A DNA stretch of 64,000 nucleotides from CAJQQK01 sp965224225. Lineage in GTDB: Bacteria; Pseudomonadota; Alphaproteobacteria; Rhizobiales; Hyphomicrobiaceae. The DNA is taken from assembly GCA_965224225.1 (NCBI GenBank), contig CBDCZF010000035.1, positions 682,001 through 746,000 of the forward strand, in the 5' to 3' direction. Positions 33,988 to 42,060 of the stretch are shown one piece after another. Both the position numbers and the translations under genes were made by a program. Each line of letters starts with the position of its first letter. The first letter of the stretch is position 1. Below the pieces are notes generated by a model. The model was given only the letters and a program-made list of their open reading frames with translations. It had not been told where the DNA came from and searched no databases.

Positions 33988-35798
33988 TCATGACTTGCCG
34001 GGCACATACCGTTCGCCGATGGCAGGTCGGTTGACGCCGATGCCCGGCAACTCCCAGACGCCAGCTCCCGGCGGGTTCAGGTCACCACCGATGTTGGCAT
34101 CGATCAAGTAAGGCCGGTTGCTCTTGATCCCTTCAAGTATCGCGTCGCCGAGATCACCGGGGCGGTCGACACTGACGCCTTCGACCCCGGCCGAGCGGGC
34201 CATCGCGGCGAAATCCGGGGCTGTAAGGTTGCCCCGTTTCCGGGTGATGGAAATCCGTCGCAAGCTCGCGGTTGTCGAGATAGCCGCGTTGCAGCCCGCG
34301 GATTGAGCCATAGGCGTAGTTATTCCAAACCACCCAGACCACAGGGATATCGTATTCGACCGCCGTACCAAGGACGTTGGCGTGCATGAAGAACGCACCA
34401 TCTCCACAGACTGAAACGGCCGGACGGTCGGGAGCGGCAAGTTTCGCACCCAGCACGCCGGCAACGCCGAAGCCCATCGGCCCGAAACCCATCGAACCGA
34501 TCAGCGAGTCTGGACGCGTCGGCTTGCAGAACTGCAGCAGCCAGTTGTGGTGCACACCGATGTCGCTGACGAGAATGGCGTCCTCGGGCATCGCTTTGTC
34601 GATTTCGACGGCCGCACGCTGGGGATTGATCGGCGATGAATCGTCCTTCATGCCGGGAGCGACGAATGCATCCCATTTGGCGCGGTAGGTATCGATCTCT
34701 GCGAGCCATTGCCGGCTTGCTTCGGTGGGGCCCGGGTTGTGGCCGCGCCTGTCCAGTTCGGCAATGAGCTGGCGCAGGAACGTGCGGACATCGGCCATCA
34801 GGCCGAGTGTAACGGGATAGTTTCTGCCAATCTCTTCCGGATCGATGTCGACGTGAATGAGACGGGGTCGGCGGAATGGTGAACGAATATCCGGGCAGCC
34901 AGGAACTCGCGGTGCGATCGTCGAAGCGAACCCCGAGCGCCATCAGCACGTCTGCCTGGCGACAGGAATGGTTGGCCTGATAGGTTCCGCCACGCTGTAC
35001 GAGACCAAGCGACAGGGGATGTTCGACAGGCAGTGCACCTAGGCCGCTCGCAGACGATGCAACAGGGATTTGAAGGCGTTCGGCAAGCGTGCGCAGTTCT
35101 TCTGCAGCACCACCATATCTGACGCCTTGGCCAACCACGATGACCGGCTTTTCGGCCAAAAGCAGCATGTCAACAGCCTTCTCGACACCCTCCGGGTCAG
35201 CGCCGCAGCGCGAGGAGATATTTGCGGTCCACTCTTCGGGGCGCGGCGTTTCTTCGGCTGCGGCTTCTTTGAAGATATCAAAGGGAACATCGAGAACGAC
35301 CGGACCCGGCCGGCCGGTGACCATCGACTTCCAGGCCTGACGCACCATCAGCGGCACCTGCTCACCACGCGTCGGTTGATAGACCCGCTTGCAGTAGGCC
35401 TGAACCGTCGAGGGGAAGTCTGCCTGGTAATGGCGGTAAAGCTCCTGGAAGGCGCCGCGTCCGAACTGGCCTGTCGGAACGTTGCCGGTGATGGCAAGGA
35501 ACGGCACGGAATCGAGATAGGCGTTACCGAGAGAAATCGGCAGATTTGCGGATCCAGGCCCGCACGAGGTAAAGGTCGCCGTCGGTTGCCCCGACACGCG
35601 ATAGAAGACATCCGCCATGAAGCCCGAGACGCTCTCGTGATGTACCGAGATCGTTTTGATGTCGTCGGAGCGCTCAAACATGGCATCGATGATGCCGATA
35701 TTACCATGACCGCACAGGCCGAAGACGTAGGGAACTTTTTCCTTAATCAGATAATCGATGATTACCTGACCGCCGTTCAGCATGTTGTCGCCTGTCAT
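33988..35798 (-). pseudogene. thiamine-diphosphate enzyme (acetolactate-synthase-like), two one-base insertions as read
   Basis: It starts MTGDNMLNGGQVIIDYLIKE. The N-terminal Pyr domain has GLCGHGNIGIIDAMFE and the catalytic Glu in SVHHESVSGFMADVFYRVSG; the central domain has KPVIVVGQGVRYGGA. The frame breaks at GGGG 34864-34867; corrected it reads PPTRLIHVDIDPEEIGRNYP. The PP domain has SMGFGPMGFGVAGVLG and the TPP/Mg motif GDGAFFMHANVLGTA...WNN. A second break falls in the C/G run near 34217-34235, after which APDFAAMARSAGVEGVSVDR runs to TGA-type end GERYVPGKS. A decarboxylase, ligase or oxalyl-CoA-like role is possible. First gene of the operon. Confidence 0.8.
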
Positions 35799-36041
35799 GG
35801 TGCGTGCGCCTTTTGGTTTTGTGGGAGACGTTGTTTTCAATTCTCGGCGAGAACGCTGAAGCGTGCAAGTGCAGGCTCTGCATCGCTGGCCCATGCTGCG
35901 CCTGTAACGGCACACCACTGATCATCGCCTTCTCGATCGCCATCAGGACAACATCGGAACACCATCACTTCTGCAACTCTCCGAACCACGGCCGAAAGCC
36001 GGTCACATTTGTCAACATAGGTAACAGTCACGACAGCGCAG
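35799..36041. other. divergent spacer between TPP-enzyme gene and GMC fragment
   Basis: No gene is recognised. It should hold the promoter of the four-gene catabolic operon on the minus strand and the lost start of the GMC-type gene on the plus strand. No clear operator palindrome was seen. Confidence 0.4.
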
Positions 36042-36158
36042 TACGACTGCATCATCATCGGCGCTGGATCGGCCGGTTGCGTTCTGGTGAACAGGCTGAC
36101 GCAAGAGCCGGCCAACCGTGTTCTGCTCCAGGAACTTCTGGATCAACATCCCATCTAA
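36042..36158 (+). pseudogene. N-terminal fragment of a GMC-family flavin oxidoreductase
   Basis: The frame YDCIIIGAGSAGCVLVNRLT then QEPANRVLLQELLDQHPI-stop is the FAD-binding opening of choline-dehydrogenase-like GMC oxidoreductases (DYIIVGAGSAGCVLANRLSE). No start codon is evident just upstream, and everything after the first 40 residues is missing; a tRNA-end-like sequence follows within 40 bases. A truncated remnant. Confidence 0.7.
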
Positions 36159-36195
36159 TGAAACATATTAAAGAATTGATCGTATTGGAAAACTT

Positions 36196-36217
36196 TGGTG
36201 GCGGGGGCAGGATTTGA
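36196..36217 (-). other. tRNA 3'-end-like scar (candidate attachment-site remnant)
   Basis: On the minus strand the 22 bases TCAAATCCTGCC + CCCGCCACCA read as the second half of a T-loop and T-stem, acceptor stem and CCA of a tRNA. The preceding bases do not complete the T-stem, and no cloverleaf can be built from the upstream sequence, so it is not a full tRNA gene. Such partial 3' ends are typically left by tRNA-targeting integrases as attL/attR. No integrase gene is in the window. Confidence 0.5.
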
Positions 36218-36744
36218 CCGAGACTTGATCTGCTGGTGTTGAGTTTCAAACTCCAGGCAAGCAGTAGCTAACCATTCGGTAGCGGACGATATATGCTCAA
36301 CTCGATATTTTTTGCGTCGGGCCATAACCTGCCGCGAGCGGGTGCAGCATGCTCCGATGACGTCATCGGTGCCCGGTTGCAAAAGCGGACGCGGCCTAAC
36401 GTGCAGGTACTGCGTCGCAGCAACGACGTGAGGTCCATTTTACCGACGTTTAGTCTCTGCTAACTTCGTCGATCGCAACGCTATTCCACAGCGTCCGCTT
36501 CCGAATGAAGAGCAACCGAGCTGTCCACAAACATAGTCCCATGGTCGATCATCCGCTTCGACCGTTTAGCGAGCGAACAGCCAGCTACCGCAAAGTCCTT
36601 CGATTAGTTAAGATCATCCGATGTCGGCGCCCAGGCGCAAGCACAAGTTGTTTCTCGAGAAACTGATGGAGACCCAACATGGCGAGCCGCCTTGGGGAAA
36701 AGGTTTTCGCTGTGAGCTATGACCCATCTTGGGTGATGGTCTGA
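36218..36744. other. stretch without recognisable gene
   Basis: Open frames here are short and show no motif I recognise. One of the ends of the IS256-type element probably lies in the last 100 bases, but I could not define it. The interval lies between a tRNA-like scar and an IS fragment, so it is likely composed of rearranged pieces. Confidence 0.4.
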
Positions 36745-37450
36745 TCAGGCGGCATTTCGTGTCGGCTCGGTTGCTTCGACACCGTCTGTGAATTTGACGC
36801 CCTCGATGATCTTGGGCAAGTGATTTCTACCTTTCAATCGGCGCCACCTCCGGCTGGCCGCCATCACCAGTTTGAAAACCATGACGAGCGCGGTTTTGTG
36901 GCTGAGGCTGCCTTTTGTGCGCACGGTTCGGGTGCCGCACGGTCGCAAACACGCTTTCGATCGGGTTGGTCGTGCGCAGGTGCTGCCAGTGCTCGGCGGG
37001 AAAGTCGAAGAAGGCGAGCAGGGCATCGCGATCTTTCGTCAGGCAGGTCACCGCTGCTTGATATTTCGCCCGGTATTTCTCGGCAAATACGCCAACGGCC
37101 GTCTCCGCGCTTGCCCGGTCCGGAGCGTTCCAGATCTCCGCGAGTTCGGCCTTTGCGTGCTTCTGAACCGACTTTGGCAGTTTGTTGAGCACGTTTGCGA
37201 TCTTGTGCACCCAGCAACGCTGATGCCGCGTGGCGGGGAACACTTCATCCAGTGCTTTCCAGAACCCCAATGCGCCGTCGCCGGTTGCCAGTTTCGGGGT
37301 AATGGTCAACCCGCGCGCCTGCAAATCGACAAGCAGTTCGCGCCAGCTTTGCGTGCTCTCGCGATAGCCGATCTGAAAACCGACCAGCTCCTTTTTGCCT
37401 TCCGGTGTCGCGCCTATGATCACGAGAATGCATTGCGCGTCCTGTTCCAT
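36745..37450 (-). pseudogene. IS256-family transposase, C-terminal fragment with frameshift
   Basis: From 37450 the frame reads QCILVIIGATPEGKKELVGF, ESTQSWRELLVDLQARGL, GDGALGFWKALDEVFPATRH (second catalytic Asp), QRCWVHKIANVLNKLPKSVQ and FFDFPAEHWQHLRTTNPIES (third acid), up to FATVRH. There the GGG run 36930-36932 carries one extra base, and the next frame continues TVRTKGSLSHKTALVMVFKL to the stop at 36745. The N-terminal half and first catalytic Asp are absent. It abuts the cyclase-type TPR gene. It is of a different IS256 subgroup from the fragment at 17736. Confidence 0.87.
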
Positions 37451-37454
37451 GAGG

Positions 37455-38081
37455 GCCCGAAAAGTCGAGCCCCGCCTCGCGATAGTACGAGAACCCTAGA
37501 ATGGCCCATGCGTACGCGTAGTTCGGGTCCAGTTCCAACGCGCGTTTTGCAAAACGCCTCGAATCAAACAAATGGGTTGCCGACAAGCGATCCTGAAGTT
37601 CTCTGGCTTTCACCAAGTTCTGCCATGCTTCGACGTCGTTCGTGCCGCGCGACCAGGCAAGCGCCTCTTCGCCGTCCGTCAGCTGAATGCGAAGAGACGT
37701 GACGATCTCTTTTGTAATCTCATCCTGAATGTCGAAAACGTCATGCACGTGTCGGTCGTATCTATCAGCCCATACCTGCGCAACGGTTTGGATATCGTAA
37801 AGTTGCGCTGTAACTCTCAGGCGCTCGGCAACGCGGCGCAACGTACCTTCCAGAATATATCGTACGCCAAGCTCTCGAGCTATGTCGCGAATATCAGCAG
37901 CGGTCCCCTTATAGGTGAAGGACGAATGACGAGCGATAACGCGCATCTTCGAAATCTTTGACAGAGTATTGATGATGTCATCAACTAGGCCATCGGCAAA
38001 AAAGGCGTGCTCAGAGTTGTTCGATAGATTGCCGAACGGTAGGACAGCCAATGAAGGCTTCCTGGCCTGTGCCAGCTCCAT
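37455..38081 (-). pseudogene. adenylate-cyclase-associated TPR protein, 3'-truncated
   Basis: About 205 codons reading KPSLAVLPFGNLSNNSEHAF, FADGLVDDIINTLSKISKMR, RELGVRYILEGTLRRVAERL and VWADRYDRHVHDVFDIQDEI match the region that follows the catalytic domain in class III adenylate-cyclase/TPR proteins. The first TPR (LFDSRRFAKRALELDPNYAY) follows. Similarity stops at AILGFSYYREAG, where the IS256-type sequence begins; the remaining TPRs are lost. The cyclase catalytic domain is not encoded upstream, so the gene is either N-terminally truncated or of the type lacking it. Confidence 0.7.
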
Positions 38082-38116
38082 CTCCTGAAGGGCCAGCCTT
38101 CAACCACCGCCACTAC

Positions 38117-38419
38117 TCACCCCGCTCCAACGTCCTCATCCGCCAAATGCTGGCGAAGCATCTCGGTATACTGCTTGGTCATGTGATCGACGAACTTCTC
38201 GTGGTCGTCGACGGCCATCACGGTCTTTGCGACATAGGCGTTGTAGCGGGCGGCCGCGAACAGGAAGGCCATGTGCAGTTCCGTTGCAAGCACGCGCCGG
38301 TTCTCGCGATTGGCGAGGTCGATGAACTTGTCGGCGACCTTGAGGAAGCCGGCTGTGTCCAGCGGGCCTGCCTGGCGTTTGCCGCCTCGTTCGGCGCTCT
38401 TGCCCTCTCTACCGTTCAT
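38117..38419 (-). CDS. DUF3144-like protein
   Basis: The 100-residue soluble helical protein contains FLKVADKFIDLANRENRRVL, ELHMAFLFAAARYNAYVAKT and MTKQYTEMLRQHLADED, which fit DUF3144 (FIxLANx..., SxxFLYAAARFNAF, ...YRxMLxxNL). The N-terminal 25 residues are basic and probably disordered. ATG 38419 is chosen over 38452 because AGGCAGG lies upstream of it. Function is unknown. It is divergent from the L,D-transpeptidase gene. Confidence 0.65.
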   Translation of the reverse strand: MNGREGKSAERGGKRQAGPLDTAGFLKVADKFIDLANRENRRVLATELHMAFLFAAARYNAYVAKTVMAVDDHEKFVDHMTKQYTEMLRQHLADEDVGAG

Positions 38420-38649
38420 GTCTGATGCCTGCCTTGCGCGGTTACTTATCAATGCCTTAACACAATCTGTAGCATTTTCGTGCTCGGATTAAGAAGTTGT
38501 CAGGACGCCAACACCTCGCCGAATTTTGAGGCAAGTGTCGGTTGACAATCCTCTACGGCTGGCGCCTAGGCTTCGGCTGATCGGCGAATCTATCCCGCCA
38601 TGCGATCCGGCGGTCAACGGTGAACAGGTATTCGAGGGAGCAGGCAATC

Positions 38650-39612
38650 GTGCGTTCTCTGCGCCTTGCAGCATCAGTTGTGCTGGCATGCCTCGTCGGG
38701 CTGCTGGTCAATGCCTGTGCCAAGGTCCAGATCGCGCCACACCTCAACCCGGTGCCCGAACAGGCGCGTATGCTGCTCGGCAAGAAGGGCATGCGCGAGG
38801 ACCAGCCGATCTTCGTGCGCATCTTCAAGGCCGAATCGGAACTCGAGGTCTGGAAGCAGCGCGAAGACGGCTATTTCCACCATTTCAAGACCTATCCGAT
38901 CTGCAACTGGTCGGGCGCGCTCGGCCCCAAACACCGCCAGGGCGACAAGCAATCGCCGGAAGGGTTCTACCAGGTCGCCAAGCACCAGATGAACCCGAAC
39001 TCGCAGTTCCATCTGTCGTTCGACCTCGGTTATCCGAACGCATTCGACCGCTCACGCGGGCGTACCGGTGACTTCCTGATGGTGCACGGCAAATGCCGCT
39101 CGGCCGGCTGCTATGCGATGACCGATGCGCTGATCGAGGAGATCTACGCCCTGGCGCGCGAGGCGTTTGCCGGCGGCCAGGAACGCTTCCACGTGCATGC
39201 CTTCCCGTTCCGCATGACGCCGGCCAACATGGCGCGCGTGAAGGGCGATCGCAACTACCGGTTCTGGCAGACCCTCAAGCAGGGTTACGACTACTTCGAG
39301 ACCACGCGGCGCATACCAAACGTCGAGGTCTGTGCCGGGCGCTATCACGTCAACGTCGAATGGGATGGCGGCCGGCTGGACCCCAACGGCTATTGCCCGG
39401 CGTTCAAGGTCGGCCCCGTCGAGCCCTATCCCGGCTTCTCGAGCCCTGCCCCGACCCGGGCAGCCGGCCCGGGCCGGCACCACACGGCACGCTTCCGGCC
39501 GCCCTTTCCGGGCGCAACCCGCATGAGCCTCTTGCCTCGGGGCAGCGTTCGCGACGACAATGACCCGATCGCGGCGCTGCTGCAGCGGATCGGGCCATCG
39601 CCCAAGTGGTGA
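38650..39612 (+). CDS. L,D-transpeptidase family lipoprotein (YafK-like)
   Basis: The 320-residue protein starts at GTG 38650 (GGGAG 13 bases upstream). The lipoprotein signal ends in LLVNAC, so it is probably lipid-anchored facing the periplasm. The YkuD catalytic motif is FLMVHGKCRSAGCYAM, with the His and nucleophile Cys. IRIFKAESELEVWKQREDGY-type strands (VRIFKAESELEVW) precede it, as in murein L,D-transpeptidases of the YafK group. The 110 C-terminal residues are proline- and arginine-rich and unstructured. It may form 3-3 cross-links or attach proteins to peptidoglycan. Confidence 0.86.
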   Translation: MRSLRLAASVVLACLVGLLVNACAKVQIAPHLNPVPEQARMLLGKKGMREDQPIFVRIFKAESELEVWKQREDGYFHHFKTYPICNWSGALGPKHRQGDKQSPEGFYQVAKHQMNPNSQFHLSFDLGYPNAFDRSRGRTGDFLMVHGKCRSAGCYAMTDALIEEIYALAREAFAGGQERFHVHAFPFRMTPANMARVKGDRNYRFWQTLKQGYDYFETTRRIPNVEVCAGRYHVNVEWDGGRLDPNGYCPAFKVGPVEPYPGFSSPAPTRAAGPGRHHTARFRPPFPGATRMSLLPRGSVRDDNDPIAALLQRIGPSPKW

Positions 39613-39660
39613 ACGGTGATCTGCCGGCGACCGCACGGGTTGCCGGAGGATTTGTCGGAA

Positions 39661-40470
39661 ATGACTTACAAACTGGGTATCGCAGGCCTCGGTGCCATCG
39701 GCCTCAAGGTCGCGCGCATGATCGATGCCGGCGTCGTCAGGGATGTCGAACTGGCGGCCGTCTCGGCACGAGATCAGGCGCGCGCGGCCGAACGAGTTGC
39801 CGGGCTCAATGGGCCGCCGAAGGTTTGCGCATTGGGTGAACTTGCCGGCTTGGCAGACGTCATCGTCGAATGCGTGCCGGCGGCAGCCTTCGAGGATGTC
39901 GCGCGGCCGGCGATCGAGCAAGGCCGAATCTTCATGCCGCTGTCGGTAGGTGCCCTGCTTGGCCACATGGATCTGGTCGAAAGGGCAGCCCAGACCGGCG
40001 CACGCATCATCGTGCCGACGGGAGCAATCATCGGCCTCGATACCGTACGCGCCATGGCGGTCGGCGAGATCCACGAAGTCCGCCTTGAAACGCGCAAGCC
40101 GCCCAACGGATTGGCCGGCGCGCCCTACCTGGTCGAGAACGACATTTCCGTCGACAACCTCACCGAAGCGCTCTGCGTATTCCGCGGCACCGCAGCCGAA
40201 GCGGCCAGGGCGTTTCCCGCCAACGTCAACGTCGCCGCCGCCCTCGGCCTTGCCGGCGTCGGGCCGGACAAGACAAAAATCGAGGTCTGGGCCGATCCCG
40301 CCGTCAACCGCAATCAGCAGACCGTAACCATCACGTCGGACACCGGCGAAGCAACCATGCGGATCTCGAACATCCCCTCGGACGAAAACCCGCGCACCGG
40401 CCGGATTGTGGCTAACAGCGTGATCGCCACACTGCACCGGCTGACGGCGCCGCTGGTTGCGGGGACTTGA
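39661..40470 (+). CDS. aspartate dehydrogenase
   Basis: The 269-residue protein starts at ATG 39661 with GGAGG upstream. The N-terminal Rossmann domain is KLGIAGLGAIGLKVARMIDA; the C-terminal domain of the aspartate/homoserine dehydrogenase-like DUF108 family includes IIVPTGAIIGLDTVRAMAVG, VRLETRKPPNGLAGAPYL and FPANVNVAAALGLAGVGPDK. It oxidises L-aspartate to iminoaspartate/oxaloacetate with NAD(P). No nadA or nadC gene is adjacent, so NAD synthesis is not implied. It lies 48 bases after the transpeptidase gene. Confidence 0.88.
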   Translation: MTYKLGIAGLGAIGLKVARMIDAGVVRDVELAAVSARDQARAAERVAGLNGPPKVCALGELAGLADVIVECVPAAAFEDVARPAIEQGRIFMPLSVGALLGHMDLVERAAQTGARIIVPTGAIIGLDTVRAMAVGEIHEVRLETRKPPNGLAGAPYLVENDISVDNLTEALCVFRGTAAEAARAFPANVNVAAALGLAGVGPDKTKIEVWADPAVNRNQQTVTITSDTGEATMRISNIPSDENPRTGRIVANSVIATLHRLTAPLVAGT

Positions 40471-40541
40471 CGAGGATTGGCCGGGGTCTCGTGACATTGG
40501 TTCGCGAGAGACGATTGGTTTGTGGCTTGGTGTGAATTTTC

Positions 40542-40583
40542 GCCCGTTCAGCACCTTTGGTTGCCGCCGCTTGCCCCTCACCC
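40542..40583. repeat. left copy of a 42-bp perfect inverted repeat
   Basis: GCCCGTTCAGCACCTTTGG through GCCCCTCACCC is exactly repeated in inverse orientation at 41887-41928. The two copies bracket the IS110-type transposase gene. Beyond 40583 this copy continues into the CCCTCTCCCCG hairpins; the right copy does not. Confidence 0.85.
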
Positions 40584-40586
40584 TAA

Positions 40587-40708
40587 CCCTCTCCCCGTGA
40601 AGTACGGGGAGAGGGAACTCGGCCCGTCGCTTTGCCACCGAAAATGCCACGAGGCACGGCCGGATTCCCTCTCCCCGTAGCGCCACTTCGGCGCGTACGG
40701 GGAGAGGG
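40587..40708. repeat. paired CCCTCTCCCCG hairpin repeat
   Basis: Two hairpins have identical arms CCCTCTCCCCG / CGGGGAGAGGG (11 base pairs) at 40587-40615 and 40667-40708, with loops of 7 and 20 bases. The second loop itself holds the small GCGCC-ACTTC-GGCGC hairpin. This is a common extragenic palindromic repeat in Hyphomicrobiales genomes. It lies between the aspartate dehydrogenase gene and the end of the IS110-type transposase gene. Confidence 0.8.
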
Positions 40709-40727
40709 TTAGCATCTGTGTTTGTAG

Positions 40728-41696
40728 TCAAGAGCATTTGGGCTCCCAATGACGGTCCTCAGTGATCTGCGTGTTGGCCAGGATTACAAGTTTGCGCATG
40801 ACCGCGGTCAAGGCCACCTTGGCCGGTTTGCCGTTCTCTCTAAGGCGTTTGTAGAAGGTGCTGAGATCGGATCTGGCGCAGCGTGCCGCGGAGACGGCTG
40901 CCATGTAGAGCGGATTGCGAATCTGGCTGCGCCCGCCTTTGATGGCACGCCTGCCACGCATCGCGCCCGAATCCCAATTCATCGGCGCAACCCCGACAAG
41001 GGCCGCGATCTGTTTGCCATCGAGGCTGCCCAGCTCGCTCAAATGCACGATCATCATCATGGCAGTTGCCGGTCCGATACCGGGGATCGAGGTGAGGATC
41101 TCGTAACGCCGCGCCAGTCCGGGGTCGCCTTCGATGCGTGCCAAAATCTGCGCCTCGAGCCCGGCGATCCGGCGCTCAATGTCTGTGATGTGACCCGCAA
41201 TCGTGCGCCTCACAGTGCCATCCTCGCACATTTCCAGGTGGCAGATATAGGCAGTCCTATCGCCCTTCATCTTGTTCAGCGCGCCCATCATTTCCTGCAG
41301 TGCGATCATGGACTTACTCGGCACTGGTGTGGCCTCAAGCGGCATCGCTTCACCAAGCCTGGCAAGTGTCATGGCGTCGATCTTGTCGGTCTTGGCAAGC
41401 GCACCAAGCGCATCGGCGAACTTGCGCGAGCGATAGGGATTGACAATCGCCACGCCGTAACCGGCCGCCCCGAGCGAACGATGTGCGGCACGGTGATACT
41501 TGCCTGTCGCCTCCATGACGATCAGCGCGATTTTGAAGCCGTCGAGCTGTCGTTTGATCTTTCTGAAGCCACTGGCATCGTTGGTAACCCGCAGGCTTTT
41601 GCCGACGGGATGGAGATAAACGTCGAGATGGCCTTTACTGACGTCGATACCGACGTACACTTGCGACTCAGCGCTCAGCTTGACCTTGCCTTGCAT
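40728..41696 (-). CDS. IS110-family transposase (IS1111-like), intact
   Basis: The 322-residue recombinase starts at ATG 41696 (GAGG seven bases upstream). The N-terminal RuvC-like DEDD domain has YVGIDVSKGHLDVYL (Asp), ALIVMEATGKYH (Glu) and KTDKIDAMTLARL (two Asp). The C-terminal Tnp20 domain has SIPGIGPATAMMMIVHL and the catalytic serine in NWDSGAMRGRRAIKGGRS. IS110-type elements have no classical inverted-repeat ends and are guided by a structured RNA made from their non-coding end; I could not fix the element's borders. No frameshift, so possibly active. Confidence 0.92.
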   Translation of the reverse strand: MQGKVKLSAESQVYVGIDVSKGHLDVYLHPVGKSLRVTNDASGFRKIKRQLDGFKIALIVMEATGKYHRAAHRSLGAAGYGVAIVNPYRSRKFADALGALAKTDKIDAMTLARLGEAMPLEATPVPSKSMIALQEMMGALNKMKGDRTAYICHLEMCEDGTVRRTIAGHITDIERRIAGLEAQILARIEGDPGLARRYEILTSIPGIGPATAMMMIVHLSELGSLDGKQIAALVGVAPMNWDSGAMRGRRAIKGGRSQIRNPLYMAAVSAARCARSDLSTFYKRLRENGKPAKVALTAVMRKLVILANTQITEDRHWEPKCS

Positions 41697-41800
41697 ACGG
41701 GACCTCGCTCCCAATCATCTGTTCAGGTTGCAGCGCAATGGGCGGGCGACCACGCTAACCCGCGGTGCCGGGCACCAGGGTGGGGACGGTCCGACCCGCC

Positions 41801-41834
41801 CGACCGCTTGGGGGAGGCCTCCCCCAAGCGGTCG
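41801..41834. repeat. 34-bp perfect palindrome beside the IS110-type gene
   Basis: CGACCGCTTGGGGGAGG is followed immediately by its exact reverse complement CCTCCCCCAAGCGGTCG, with no loop. It lies 105 bases upstream of the transposase start. As RNA it would form a very stable hairpin. It may belong to the element's non-coding end, to a nearby repeat, or act as a terminator protecting the element. Confidence 0.8.
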
Positions 41835-41886
41835 ACCAGATGTCACCTGATTCGCGGCCCGAAACGAACAAGCCTGAAACATGCAA

Positions 41887-41928
41887 GGGTGAGGGGCAAG
41901 CGGCGGCAACCAAAGGTGCTGAACGGGC
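41887..41928. repeat. right copy of the 42-bp perfect inverted repeat
   Basis: This is the exact inverse of 40542-40583. Between it and the thioesterase gene (41929-42060) there is a further small hairpin, GAGGGG-TGAAG-CCCCTC (41966-41982), and no gene. Confidence 0.85.
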
Positions 41929-42060
41929 AATAGTCAACACGCGTTGGCCCCTGGTCGGCGAGATTGAGGGGTGAAGCCCCTCATGCATCGCCGCTTGGCG
42001 GCGATAGGTCAGGGGCGTTGCCCCTAACGACCCCACCAATGGGCTGAGCCCTTTGGAAAC

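Noticed and set aside
29282..35798. Programmed ribosomal frameshifting in the transposase and catabolic genes
   Set aside because: The breaks occur in short runs of C, G or A without slippery heptamers or consistent downstream structure, in unrelated genes, and all need the same one-base removal; error or decay is more likely.
36150..36290. Complete tRNA gene on the minus strand
   Set aside because: Only the 22-base 3' end fits; the 5' T-stem strand, anticodon arm and D-arm cannot be formed from the upstream sequence.
17736..37450. The IS256 N-terminal fragment (17.7 kb) and C-terminal fragment (36.7 kb) as two halves of one element marking an inversion or large insertion
   Set aside because: The two halves look like different IS256 subgroups: the second contains GDGALGFWKAL and VRHRTVRTKG features that do not match the expected continuation of the first, and about 30 residues between them are missing.
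40587..40708. CRISPR-like repeats
   Set aside because: Only two hairpin units with the same arms, no regular spacers and no cas genes; they are extragenic palindromic repeats.
39052..40749. 565-codon minus-strand frame across the transpeptidase and aspartate dehydrogenase genes
   Set aside because: It overlaps two clearly recognisable plus-strand genes and the hairpin repeats; no protein motif is seen.
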